A stretch of DNA of 33,016 bases from Gemmatimonadaceae bacterium (lineage in GTDB: Bacteria > Gemmatimonadota > Gemmatimonadetes > Gemmatimonadales > Gemmatimonadaceae), in NCBI GenBank assembly GCA_019745365.1, contig JAIETI010000026.1:1-33016 (forward strand), in the 5' to 3' direction. Shown here piece after piece: positions 21,857 to 31,419 of the stretch. Below the pieces are notes generated by a model. That model saw nothing but the letters and a program-made list of their open reading frames with translations. It made no database searches and was not told the origin of the DNA. The first letter of the stretch is position 1. Every line of letters starts with the position of its first letter. The translations under genes and the position numbers were made by a program.

Positions 21857-23866
21857 GTGCCACTGGTCGCGTGGGCGGTCATCGCGTGGGTCACGGGAAT
21901 CCTCGGTGCGGCTCTCGTGCCGTGGGCGTGGATCGTCCCGGCGACGGGGATCGCACTCGCCGCGTGGCGGGCTGGTGCGCGCCGCTGGGAGCGCCGATGG
22001 CTGACCCATGCCGCCCTCGCCGCGATCGCGCTCGCGGGCGCGTGGAGCGGCGTGCGGGCACCGGACCGACGGGCACCCCCCGCCGCGCGCGAGGACGGTT
22101 GGCTCCCGGCGCTCCGGGCACGCGCTGAACAGGCGATCGACCGACGATACGCGCTGACCGATGCGCCGGTGGTGAAGGCGCTCCTCATCGCGGACCAGCG
22201 GCGGATCGATCCTGCCGTGCGCGATGCGTTCGCCGATGCGGGGCTCGTGCACGTGCTCTCGATCTCGGGGATGCACGTCGCGATCGTGATTCAGGCGCTC
22301 ACGCTGGCCGTCGGCGCACTGCGCGTGCGGCGGCGGGTCGGTGCGTGGGTCGCACTGGCGGTCGCCACCGTGTACGTCGCGCTGATCGGGGCGCCGCCGC
22401 CTGCGGTGCGCGCGCTCGCCATGAGTGGCGTCGGCGTGCTCAGTCACGCGCTTCAACGCCCAACATCGCCGTGGGCCGCACTTGCGATTGGCGCAGCGTT
22501 CCCACTCCTGGGCGCGCCGGCGACGGTCTTCGATCTCGGATGGCAGCTCAGTGTGGTCGGCATGGCGGCGCTGATCGCCGGCGGGATGCTGGCCGAGCGG
22601 GTCGGACGACGGTGGCCTCACGGGGCGCAGCGCGTGGGGAAGGAACTCGTCGTCGGGCTCGTGGCCGGGATCGCCACCGCGCCGCTGATCGCGTGGTGGT
22701 TCGGTCGCATCCCGCTCGTCGCGCCGTTAACGAACCTCCTCGCCGCACCGATCGTCGCGCTCCTGCAGCCCGCGCTCTTTCTCGCGCTCATCGCTGAGCC
22801 CATCGCCCCGGTCGCACAGCTCGCGGCAGATGCGGCAGCACCATTGGTCGAACTGCTCACCGTCGTCGCGACGCTTGGTGCCCGCGTCCCCGGGGGCGTG
22901 CTCACGGTGGCGCCCAGCGCGTGGGAAGGATGGGTGCTCGGTGCGATCGCGTGTGCGGTGCTCGCCGCGGCCGCCTCGCGGGCGCCCGCCCGACCGCTGA
23001 TCCTCGCGAGTGCCGGCATCTGCGTGCTCCTGCTCGCGCCGATGTCACGCGGCGGCTCAGGGCTGATGGAGCTGCACCTGCTCGATGTAGGGCAGGGGGA
23101 CGCAATCGCGTTGCGGACACCGCGCGGTCGCTGGGTGTTGGTGGATGCCGGTGGTGGTTGGGAGGCCGATGATGTCGCGCGTCGGGTGGTGCTCCCCTAT
23201 CTCCGCGCCCGCGGCGGGGAAGTCGTCGCCGTGGTCGCGTCGCATCCGCACGCCGATCACGTCGGGGGACTCACCGATGTGCTTCGCGCGACGCGTCCGG
23301 CGCGCTACCTCGACGGCGCCTTCGCGGGCGCGAGCGCGCCCTACCAGCGCTCGCTCCTGGAGGCACAGCGGATCGGCACCGGGTGGGAGCGCGTGCGTCC
23401 CGGCGACACGCTCGCCCTCGATGGCCTCGCGATCGAGGTGCTCGCGCCCGACTCGGCGTGGACCAGCCGGCTGCAGGATCCGAACCTCGCGAGCGTCGTG
23501 CTGCGGGTGCGCTTCGGGGCGCGGTCGTTCCTCCTAACCGGCGATGCGGAGGCCCCGGAGGAGGAGTGGCTCGTCGCGCACGCAACGCGGCTCAAGGCCG
23601 ACGTCTTGAAGGTCGCCCACCACGGCAGCGCGACCTCGACGACCGACGCCTTCCTCGCCGCGGTCCAGCCGTCGATCGCGCTGATCTCCGTCGGCGCGCG
23701 CAATCGCTACGGGCATCCGGCGGCGTCAGTGGAGCGACGCCTGCGCGCGGGTGGTGCGGAGGTGCACCGCACCGATCAGGAGGGCACCATCGTCGTGTCG
23801 ACCGACGGCCAGCAGCTCCGTGTGACTACCGCAACGGATCGTCGGCCGGCGGCGGAGCGCCCCTGA
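21857..23866 (+). CDS. comEC: ComEC/Rec2 family DNA-uptake channel protein
   Basis: 669 residues. The polytopic inner-membrane protein carries transforming single-stranded DNA into the cytoplasm. An N-terminal hydrophobic region precedes the ComEC competence domain (about 95-380) with the signature HVLSISGMHVAIV and multiple helices. The C-terminal metallo-beta-lactamase-like domain (about 400-660) has LLDVGQGDAI, the metal motif SHPHADHVGG at 462-471 (His463, His465, Asp467, His468), LTGDAE and KVAHHGS. The motifs for a nuclease active site are therefore intact. The N-terminal region is rather short and may lack a full OB/DUF4131 domain. The GTG start at 21857 is the first good start; an ATG at 21846 is in another frame. 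No other competence gene is in the window. The last 41 bases overlap the end of the opposite-strand kinase gene. Confidence 0.93.
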   Translation: MPLVAWAVIAWVTGILGAALVPWAWIVPATGIALAAWRAGARRWERRWLTHAALAAIALAGAWSGVRAPDRRAPPAAREDGWLPALRARAEQAIDRRYALTDAPVVKALLIADQRRIDPAVRDAFADAGLVHVLSISGMHVAIVIQALTLAVGALRVRRRVGAWVALAVATVYVALIGAPPPAVRALAMSGVGVLSHALQRPTSPWAALAIGAAFPLLGAPATVFDLGWQLSVVGMAALIAGGMLAERVGRRWPHGAQRVGKELVVGLVAGIATAPLIAWWFGRIPLVAPLTNLLAAPIVALLQPALFLALIAEPIAPVAQLAADAAAPLVELLTVVATLGARVPGGVLTVAPSAWEGWVLGAIACAVLAAAASRAPARPLILASAGICVLLLAPMSRGGSGLMELHLLDVGQGDAIALRTPRGRWVLVDAGGGWEADDVARRVVLPYLRARGGEVVAVVASHPHADHVGGLTDVLRATRPARYLDGAFAGASAPYQRSLLEAQRIGTGWERVRPGDTLALDGLAIEVLAPDSAWTSRLQDPNLASVVLRVRFGARSFLLTGDAEAPEEEWLVAHATRLKADVLKVAHHGSATSTTDAFLAAVQPSIALISVGARNRYGHPAASVERRLRAGGAEVHRTDQEGTIVVSTDGQQLRVTTATDRRPAAERP

Positions 23867-25655
23867 GTGCGCGCGGGTCGCGGCCGTCGAAGCCGAAGAG
23901 CTCGCGCGTGCGACGGTCGGCGTCGATGCGCCGCAGCATCTCGGTGAGCTCGGTCGTCGCCTGCTCGAGCGCACTGCGATAGAGCACGCGATACCACGCG
24001 AGCGCCGTCGCGGCGACGAGCGCACCGCCGACCACCGCTGGCGCGAGCGCTCCCACGAGCGCCTTCGTCACCACGATGCCGATCGTTCCGCCGCCGAAGA
24101 CGCCGCCCGTCGCACTGAGCCCCGCGATCACCTTCGAGATGAGCCAGTTCTTCCGTAGGCCGGGACGAAGATCGCCCGTGCACTCCACCCGAGTGCCCCC
24201 CTGCGGCAACGCGCGCAGGGTGAGCTTCAACTGCCAGAGCTCGATCTGGTACATCCGCAGCTGGAAGGGCGAGAAGCGCCCTGACGGCACCATTTGACCC
24301 GTGATCACTTTCGGGATGTCGAACACGAGCACGCCGCCGTCGAGCGGATGTCCTCCGATCGTGTCACGGAGCACGAGACTGAACGGCTCCGCGGGGAGCG
24401 TCCGCCCGATCATCGCGAGCAGCTCACGTGGCGAGGCGTGGCTGTCGCGCGTGACCACGATGGTGCGGCGGTCGGTCCCCATCATCTGCGTCCACGTGCG
24501 CTCTTCCCGGGCCGTCGACACGGCGGGCGCCACGCCGCCTTCGGTGCGCTGCTCGGAGAGCGCGAGCGCAACGAACTCCGCCCCGATCCCCGCTTCCACC
24601 GCCGCCTGCTCCACATCCCGCAACCGGTAGCCACCGCTCGGCGTCGGTGTTGCGGTGGCGGTCGAGGCGACGGTGCCGACCTCGGCACGATACCGCTGCT
24701 GGATCCGCGTCGCCGCTTCGGCCTGCAACTCCGCTGCGCGCTGCCAGATCGCGCGCGCCTCACCTTCGGTGACCGCGCGATTCGGGAGTTGGGGGCCGCT
24801 CACGCGCACGGCGTCGGCTTCCAATGCTTGCGTCAGCGCATGCGCGAACGCTTCACCATCGGGATAGCGGTCATCGGCGCGCTTGGCGAGACAGCGATCG
24901 ATCACCCGCGCAATCGCCGGCGGCACATCCGGTGCGATCGAGCCGATCGGCGGCGCGGGCTGCGTCGCGTGCTGTACGATCACCGCCGACGCCGTCGCCG
25001 CCTCGAACGGAAGGCGCCCGGTCAGCGCGAGGAACCCCACCACGCCGAGCGCGTAGAGGTCGCTTCGCCCATCCAACGCCTCGCCCGCGATCTGCTCGGG
25101 GCTCATGAAGTGCACCGACCCCATCACATGATCGTCGCGCGTGAGCCGGTCGGCGCTCGGATCGCGCGCGATGCCAAAGTCGGTCACGATCAGCCGCTGC
25201 GTGCTCTTCTCGAGCATCAGATTGTCCGGCTTCACATCGCGATGCACCACGCCACGCGCATGGGCGTAGGCGAGGGCCCACGCGGCCTCGCGCAACAGGC
25301 GCACCACCTCGGCGGGCGAGAGCGCCCCGAGCCGCTTGATCCGCTCGCCCAGCGTCTCCCCGTCGATGAACCCCATCACGAAGAAGGCGTACTCGCCGAC
25401 TTCACCCGCCTGATAGACGGGGACGATGTTCGGGTGCGAGAGCTGCGCCGCCGTGCGGGCCTCGCGCACGAAGCGCGCGCGCAGCGTGTCGCCGCTGTCG
25501 CTCGTCGGCTCCAGGACCTTGATCGCCACGAGCCGGTCGAGGCGCGTATCGGTCGCGAGGAACACGACGGCCATCCCTCCGCGGCCGAGTTCGCGTTCGA
25601 CGTCGTACTGTCCGGCGAGCAGCTGCGCGAGCGCATCGCGCGTGGCGGGCGGCAT
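23826..25655 (-). CDS. Ser/Thr protein kinase with C-terminal membrane region
   Basis: 609 residues. A PknB-type Hanks kinase domain fills residues 17-280: glycine loop GRGGMAV (24-30), VAIK Lys46, HRDVKPDN with catalytic Asp140, DFG at 159-161, MSPEQIAG (184-191) in the activation segment, SDLYALGVV, and Arg263 near the domain end. All residues needed for activity are present. A helical stretch (295-325) leads to an acidic Thr/Pro linker and a helical segment (GYRLRDVEQAAVEAGIGAEF), then an unrecognised beta-rich domain of about 100 residues (395-500) with repeated strands such as RTIVVTRD, FSLVLRDTIGG and RMYQIELWQLKLTL. Two hydrophobic segments (about 505-555) and a charged tail follow. 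There are no PASTA repeats. It is divergent from fbp and converges on comEC with a 41-bp overlap. Confidence 0.93.
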   Translation of the reverse strand: MPPATRDALAQLLAGQYDVERELGRGGMAVVFLATDTRLDRLVAIKVLEPTSDSGDTLRARFVREARTAAQLSHPNIVPVYQAGEVGEYAFFVMGFIDGETLGERIKRLGALSPAEVVRLLREAAWALAYAHARGVVHRDVKPDNLMLEKSTQRLIVTDFGIARDPSADRLTRDDHVMGSVHFMSPEQIAGEALDGRSDLYALGVVGFLALTGRLPFEAATASAVIVQHATQPAPPIGSIAPDVPPAIARVIDRCLAKRADDRYPDGEAFAHALTQALEADAVRVSGPQLPNRAVTEGEARAIWQRAAELQAEAATRIQQRYRAEVGTVASTATATPTPSGGYRLRDVEQAAVEAGIGAEFVALALSEQRTEGGVAPAVSTAREERTWTQMMGTDRRTIVVTRDSHASPRELLAMIGRTLPAEPFSLVLRDTIGGHPLDGGVLVFDIPKVITGQMVPSGRFSPFQLRMYQIELWQLKLTLRALPQGGTRVECTGDLRPGLRKNWLISKVIAGLSATGGVFGGGTIGIVVTKALVGALAPAVVGGALVAATALAWYRVLYRSALEQATTELTEMLRRIDADRRTRELFGFDGRDPRALRGAPPPADDPLR

Positions 25656-25705
25656 CAGCAGGGGCGGTGAAGGAAGTGAGCCGAGGGCGAACTGCGGAAA
25701 GCTAG

Positions 25706-25718
25706 CCGCTCGGAGCGG
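25706..25718. promoter_or_regulatory. Inverted repeat in the kinase/fbp divergent gap
   Basis: CCGCT (25706-25710), spacer CGG, AGCGG (25714-25718). It sits just ahead of a TTGCCC that could be the fbp -35, so an operator role is possible. Short GC-rich palindromes are also expected by chance at this base composition. Confidence 0.25.
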
Positions 25719-25748
25719 TTGCCCGGTATGGCGGCGGGCGCGAACTTT
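25719..25748 (+). promoter_or_regulatory. Candidate fbp promoter (TTGCCC, 18 bases, AACTTT)
   Basis: TTGCCC at 25719-25724 and AACTTT at 25743-25748 are 18 bases apart. CCCGG then ATG follows, so the transcript would be nearly leaderless. The TTTCCCGGATG end resembles the TATATTCCCCGGATG preceding the sorbosone-dehydrogenase-like gene. Confidence 0.35.
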
Positions 25749-25753
25749 CCCGG

Positions 25754-26791
25754 ATGCCTCCTACCCGAACCTCCGGCACGTTCGCGCACACCGATACCTC
25801 GGTCGTCACGATCGACCGCTTCATCATCGAGCAGGAGGAGCGCTACCCCGAAGCGACGGGCGAGCTCTCCGGGATCCTCTACGATCTCGCGCTCGCGGCG
25901 AAGATGATCGCCAACAAGGTGCGCCGCGCGGGACTCGCCGACATCCTCGGCGCCGCCGGGAGCGACAACGTGCAGGGCGAGGCGCAACAGAAGCTCGACG
26001 TGATCGCCAATGAGATCATCGTGAAGGCGATGGATCACGGCGGACGGCTCTGTGCGATGGCGAGCGAGGAGGAAGAGGAGATCATCGCGATCCCGCCGCA
26101 GTTCCGGCGCGGGAAATACGTGCTGCTCTTCGATCCGCTCGACGGCTCCTCGAACATCGACGTGAACGTCCCGGTCGGGACGATCTTCAGTGTGCTGCGC
26201 AAGGTCAGCCCCGGCACCGAAGGCACGGTCGATGACATGCTCCAGCCCGGGCACCAGCAGGTCGCCGCGGGCTACGTGATCTACGGCTCAAGCACGATGC
26301 TCGTGTACACGACCGGGCAGGGCGCGCACGGCTTCACGCTCGATCCGTCGATCGGCGAGTTCCTCCTCTCGCATCCCGACATCCGCATCCCGCCCAAGGG
26401 GCGCTATCTCTCCGTCAACGATGCGTACGAGCAGCACTGGACGGAGCCCGTGCGTGCGCTGATGCGCCGCTATCGCGGGCTCGACGGCCAGCGCGAGGCG
26501 ATGAATGTGCGCTACGTCGGCTCGCTCGTCGCGGACTTCCATCGCAACCTCCTCGGCGGCGGACTCTTCGCCTATCCGGCGAACACCAAGTCGCCGACCG
26601 GGAAGCTCCGGTTGCTCTACGAGTGCAACCCGCTCGCGTTCATCGTGGAGCAGGCGGGCGGCGCCTCGACGAACGGCCAGCAGCGGACGCTCGACATCGT
26701 CCCGACCAAGCTGCACGAACGCGCGCCCTACTTCATCGGCAGCAAGGACGACGTCGCGATCGCCACGGCGATGCTCGCGACCGACGCGTAG
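25754..26791 (+). CDS. fbp: Fructose-1,6-bisphosphatase, class I
   Basis: 345 residues. Hydrolyses fructose-1,6-bisphosphate to fructose-6-phosphate in gluconeogenesis, cytoplasmic. Metal and phosphate motifs: acidic loop MASEEEEE (102-109), FDPLDGSSNIDVN with Asp127 and Asp130, GYVIYGSSTMLVYT, and the sugar-binding tail GKLRLLYECNPLAFIVEQAGG, all standard for class I enzymes. NVRYVGSLVADFHRNLLGGG is the other conserved block. The ATG start gives the usual N-terminal TIDRFIIEQEERYPEATGELSGILYDLA. Three bases separate it from the mutase gene, so the two are probably co-transcribed, pairing gluconeogenesis with a route from propionate or branched substrates to succinyl-CoA. Confidence 0.96.
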   Translation: MPPTRTSGTFAHTDTSVVTIDRFIIEQEERYPEATGELSGILYDLALAAKMIANKVRRAGLADILGAAGSDNVQGEAQQKLDVIANEIIVKAMDHGGRLCAMASEEEEEIIAIPPQFRRGKYVLLFDPLDGSSNIDVNVPVGTIFSVLRKVSPGTEGTVDDMLQPGHQQVAAGYVIYGSSTMLVYTTGQGAHGFTLDPSIGEFLLSHPDIRIPPKGRYLSVNDAYEQHWTEPVRALMRRYRGLDGQREAMNVRYVGSLVADFHRNLLGGGLFAYPANTKSPTGKLRLLYECNPLAFIVEQAGGASTNGQQRTLDIVPTKLHERAPYFIGSKDDVAIATAMLATDA

Positions 26792-26794
26792 CCG

Positions 26795-28378
<1,584 letters not shown>

Positions 28379-28381
28379 CGC

Positions 28382-29389
28382 GTGTACACGCACTGCCTCC
28401 ACTGCCACAGCGATCTCGGCACGAACGACGCGATCGAACACTTTCCCGTAGGGCGTCGCCTCGCGTTCGACGAAGCGCGTGGACGGCTCTGGGCGATCTG
28501 TCGACGGTGCGGACGCTGGAATCTCTCCCCCGTCGACGAGCGGCTCGAAGCGATCGAGGAGTGCGAGAAGGCGTTCCGCGCCACGCGGCTCCGCATGTCC
28601 ACCGACAACATCGGACTCGGTCGCATCAGCGAGGGGCTCGAACTCGTGCGCGTCGGCGAGGCGCTGCGGCCGGAGATGGCGGCCTGGCGTTACGGCGCCC
28701 AGCTGCAGCAGCGCCGGCGCAACCACGCGCTCCTCATCGCAGGTGGGGTCATCGGCGCGGTGGGGCTCTACGGTGGGTTCGCTGCGGCCGGGGTCTCCAC
28801 CGTCGCGGGGAACTACGGCTTTAACGTCTTCAAGCTTGGCTGGGAACGCCTCACGCGGATCCAGTTGCCCAATCCCGATGGCGGGACGATCGGCTTCGAG
28901 GGACCTCACGCGAAGCGCACGCTCTTGCAACTCGATCGCGAGGGCACGCACCCAGTGCTCACGGTGCACGGCGCCAAGAAGCGCGTGGTCGTCTATTCGC
29001 CAGAGCAGGCCGCCGCGGTCGCGCCGAAGGTCTTTGCGAAGCTGAATCGCTCCGGGTATCGCAAGAGGGACGAGGAGATGGCCCTCAAGCACTTCGACGT
29101 CGCCTCACGGATCGACGCGCCAAACCTCTTCGCCGCAGTCGCGAAGCAACATGTCAGCGCCGGTGCGCTGAAGCTCGAGAAGCTCCCCGCGTCGCTCGCC
29201 CTCGCGCTCGAGATGGCGGTGCACGAGGACCGCGAGCGCGTGGCGCTCGCAGGGGAACTCCTCGATCTCGAGGTCGCGTGGAGGGAGGCCGAGGAGCTTG
29301 CCATGATCTCCGATTCGCTCGTCCCGTCATCGGTCGAGAACGCCCTCGCCGCGCTCAAGTCGCGCCTGCGCGGCGTCTCCACGCCTTGA
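28382..29389 (+). CDS. Zinc-ribbon protein with a membrane segment, unknown function
   Basis: 335 residues from the GTG at 28382, three bases after the mutase gene. The N-terminus carries two cysteine pairs, Cys5/Cys8 (with His4, His7 and His9 around them) and Cys40/Cys43, which probably form one zinc ribbon. A helical stretch follows, then one or two hydrophobic helices at about 117-145 (ALLIAGGVIGAVGLYGGFAA). The C-terminal half is soluble: RIQLPNPDGGTIGFEGPHAK, TVHGAKKRVVVYSPEQAA and a long alpha-helical tail. I do not recognise the family. Being third in an fbp-mutase-led run and just ahead of a promoter for fmdB suggests it is the last gene of that operon. Confidence 0.75.
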   Translation: MYTHCLHCHSDLGTNDAIEHFPVGRRLAFDEARGRLWAICRRCGRWNLSPVDERLEAIEECEKAFRATRLRMSTDNIGLGRISEGLELVRVGEALRPEMAAWRYGAQLQQRRRNHALLIAGGVIGAVGLYGGFAAAGVSTVAGNYGFNVFKLGWERLTRIQLPNPDGGTIGFEGPHAKRTLLQLDREGTHPVLTVHGAKKRVVVYSPEQAAAVAPKVFAKLNRSGYRKRDEEMALKHFDVASRIDAPNLFAAVAKQHVSAGALKLEKLPASLALALEMAVHEDRERVALAGELLDLEVAWREAEELAMISDSLVPSSVENALAALKSRLRGVSTP

Positions 29390-29414
29390 GCCGCGCGGCG
29401 TGCGGGCCTAAGTT
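29386..29414 (+). promoter_or_regulatory. Candidate sigma-70 promoter of the fmdB-argS-pfkB-purM operon
   Basis: TTGAGC (29386-29391) and TAAGTT (29409-29414) are separated by 17 bases, the optimal spacing. The start of transcription would be near 29421, leaving a leader of about 32 bases before the ATG at 29453. A 10-bp palindrome GCCGCGCGGC (29390-29399) lies in the spacer and overlaps the last two bases of the -35. The -35 overlaps the preceding stop codon. Confidence 0.5.
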
Positions 29415-29452
29415 TATCAGGCTACACACGTTACGCCGTCTCAGACCCCGCG

Positions 29453-29779
29453 ATGCCGACTTACGAGTACCGCTGCCCAGAAGGGCATGATTTCGAGACC
29501 TTCATCCGCAACATGAAGGACGCGCAGAGCGCGCTCGCGTGCCCCACCTGCGGCAAGGAAGCGGCGCGCCAGCTCTCGGCGGGCGGCGGACTGCTCTTCA
29601 AGGGCTCTGGTTTCTACATCACGGACTACGGCAAGGACGGCAAGAAGGATCAGCGGCCCGCGAAGTCGTCGACTGAGACCACCGCAGCCTCGCCGGCGAC
29701 GCCGGCCCCCGCCGCCTCGACAGCACCAGCCACGCCCGCACCAAGCCCCAAGCCATCGACGCCGAGCGGCGACTCGTGA
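29453..29779 (+). CDS. FmdB-family zinc-ribbon protein
   Basis: 108 residues. The first 55 match the FmdB/Zn-ribbon-9 family: MPTYEYRCPEGHDFETF, with Cys8 and His12, and CPTCGKEA supplying the second cysteine pair, then GGGLLFKGSGFYITDYG. The rest is a low-complexity Ala/Pro/Thr/Ser tail (about 68-108), probably disordered. Small FmdB-like proteins have been proposed as regulators, but their role is not established. The ATG is the only sensible start. Its stop overlaps argS by GTGA, and the candidate promoter upstream would serve the whole fmdB-argS-pfkB-purM run. Confidence 0.88.
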   Translation: MPTYEYRCPEGHDFETFIRNMKDAQSALACPTCGKEAARQLSAGGGLLFKGSGFYITDYGKDGKKDQRPAKSSTETTAASPATPAPAASTAPATPAPSPKPSTPSGDS

Positions 29780-31419
29780 GCGCGGTCGAACTGCTGCGCG
29801 CCGAGCTGACGCGCGCGGCGGTCGCGCTCGGCGCGCCGAGTGACGTGGCGCCGAACCTCGAGCGCCCGCGCGACCCGAAGCATGGCGACTGGGCGTCGAA
29901 TCTCGCGCTCACCCTCGCCAAACCGCTCGGACGGAAGCCGCGCGACGTCGCCGAGGCGCTGATCGCGACGCTGGATCTCGGCGCGGCGGGCGTCGCCGCT
30001 ACCGAGATCGCCGGGCCAGGCTTCATCAACTTCCGACTGCGCGACGACGCGCACGCGGCGCCGCTCGCGGGGATCCTTGCGGCCGGGCCGGCCTATGGCC
30101 GCTCGACGACGCACGCGGGCGAGGGGGTGAACATCGAGTTCGTCTCCGCGAACCCGACGGGTCCCCTCCACGTCGGGCATGGCCGTCAGGCGGCGCTCGG
30201 CGACGCGATCAGCGCGCTCCTCGCGAACGTCGGCTGGACCGTCACGCGTGAGTTCTACTACAACGATGGCGGCGTGCAGATCCAGAACCTCGCGTTGAGC
30301 GTGCAGGCACGCCTCCGCGAACTCGCCGGCGACGCGCTCGTGATCCCCGAGGGTGGGTATCACGGCGAGTACATCAAGGACATCGCGCGAACCTATGCCG
30401 CGGAACACGCCGACGATCCGCGCGGTGACCAGCTCGACGCGGTGCGTCAGGTCGCGGTGCTCGAGCTGCGCAAGGAACAGGACCTCGACCTCAAGGCGTT
30501 CGGCGTCGCGTTCGACGTGTACTTCTTGGAATCGTCGCTCTACACCGACGGCAAGGTCACCGAGACCGTCGCCGCGTTGCAGAAGGGTGGCCACGCTTTC
30601 GAGGACGACGGCGCGCTCTGGTTGCGCACGACCGATTTCGGTGACGACAAGGACCGCGTCATGCGCAAGCGTGACGGGACCTTCACCTACTTCGTTCCGG
30701 ACGTCGCGTACCACGTCACCAAGTGGCAGCGCGGCTTCCGGAAGGCGATCAATGTGCAGGGCGCCGATCACCACTCGACCGTCACGCGCGTGCGCGCGGG
30801 GCTGCAAGCGCTCGAGATGGGGATCCCCGCGGGCTATCCCGACTACGTGCTGCACCAGATGGTGACCGTCATGCGCGCGGGGGAGGAAGTGAAGATCTCC
30901 AAGCGCGCGGGGTCGTACGTGACCGTCCGCGATCTGATCGACGAGGTGGGCCGTGATGCGGTGCGCTACTTCTTCCTTATGCGGAAGGGCGAATCGCAGC
31001 TCGTGTTCGACATCGATCTCGCCCGCGCGCAGTCGGAAGAGAATCCGGTGTACTACATCCAGATGGCGCATGCGCGGCTCTCCGGGATCTTCCGCGTCGG
31101 GAACATCGATCCCGCGACGGTGACCGCCGACGGCGTCGCGTGGGGGAAGCTCGATCAGCCCGAAGAGCGCGAGCTCATCAAGGCGCTCCTCGACTATCCC
31201 ACGCTCGTAGCGGGGGCAGCCGACGCGCTCGAACCGCATCGGGTGGCCACCTGGCTCCTCGAGACGGCGCGCCTCGTGCACACCTGGTACCACAAGCATC
31301 ACGTCCTCGGCGAGCCGGCGGAGATCCAACAGGCACGCCTCGTGCTCGCCCGATCGGCGCGCATCGTCCTCGCCAACGCCCTCGCCCTGCTCGGCCTCTC
31401 AGCTCCGGAGCGTATGTGA
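29776..31419 (+). CDS. argS: Arginyl-tRNA synthetase
   Basis: Class I synthetase, 547 residues, GTG start overlapping fmdB. The N-terminal additional domain (about 1-90) recognises the tRNA D-loop. The catalytic core has the HIGH equivalent HVGH at 132-135 in NPTGPLHVGHGRQA, REFYYNDGGVQIQNL, and a KMSKS equivalent KISKRAGSYVTVRDLIDEVG beginning at Lys373. The DALR anticodon-binding domain occupies the C-terminus (YYIQMAHARLSGIF to VLANALALLGLSAPERM). It is full-length with no missing key residue. Its stop overlaps the next gene (GTGA). Confidence 0.96.
   Translation: MSAVELLRAELTRAAVALGAPSDVAPNLERPRDPKHGDWASNLALTLAKPLGRKPRDVAEALIATLDLGAAGVAATEIAGPGFINFRLRDDAHAAPLAGILAAGPAYGRSTTHAGEGVNIEFVSANPTGPLHVGHGRQAALGDAISALLANVGWTVTREFYYNDGGVQIQNLALSVQARLRELAGDALVIPEGGYHGEYIKDIARTYAAEHADDPRGDQLDAVRQVAVLELRKEQDLDLKAFGVAFDVYFLESSLYTDGKVTETVAALQKGGHAFEDDGALWLRTTDFGDDKDRVMRKRDGTFTYFVPDVAYHVTKWQRGFRKAINVQGADHHSTVTRVRAGLQALEMGIPAGYPDYVLHQMVTVMRAGEEVKISKRAGSYVTVRDLIDEVGRDAVRYFFLMRKGESQLVFDIDLARAQSEENPVYYIQMAHARLSGIFRVGNIDPATVTADGVAWGKLDQPEERELIKALLDYPTLVAGAADALEPHRVATWLLETARLVHTWYHKHHVLGEPAEIQQARLVLARSARIVLANALALLGLSAPERM

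Noticed and set aside
19694-22621. Open frame of about 975 codons on the minus strand across the kinase, miaB and comEC
   Set aside because: It covers three well-supported plus-strand genes and reads as Arg/His-rich, low-structure sequence. It is a composition artefact.
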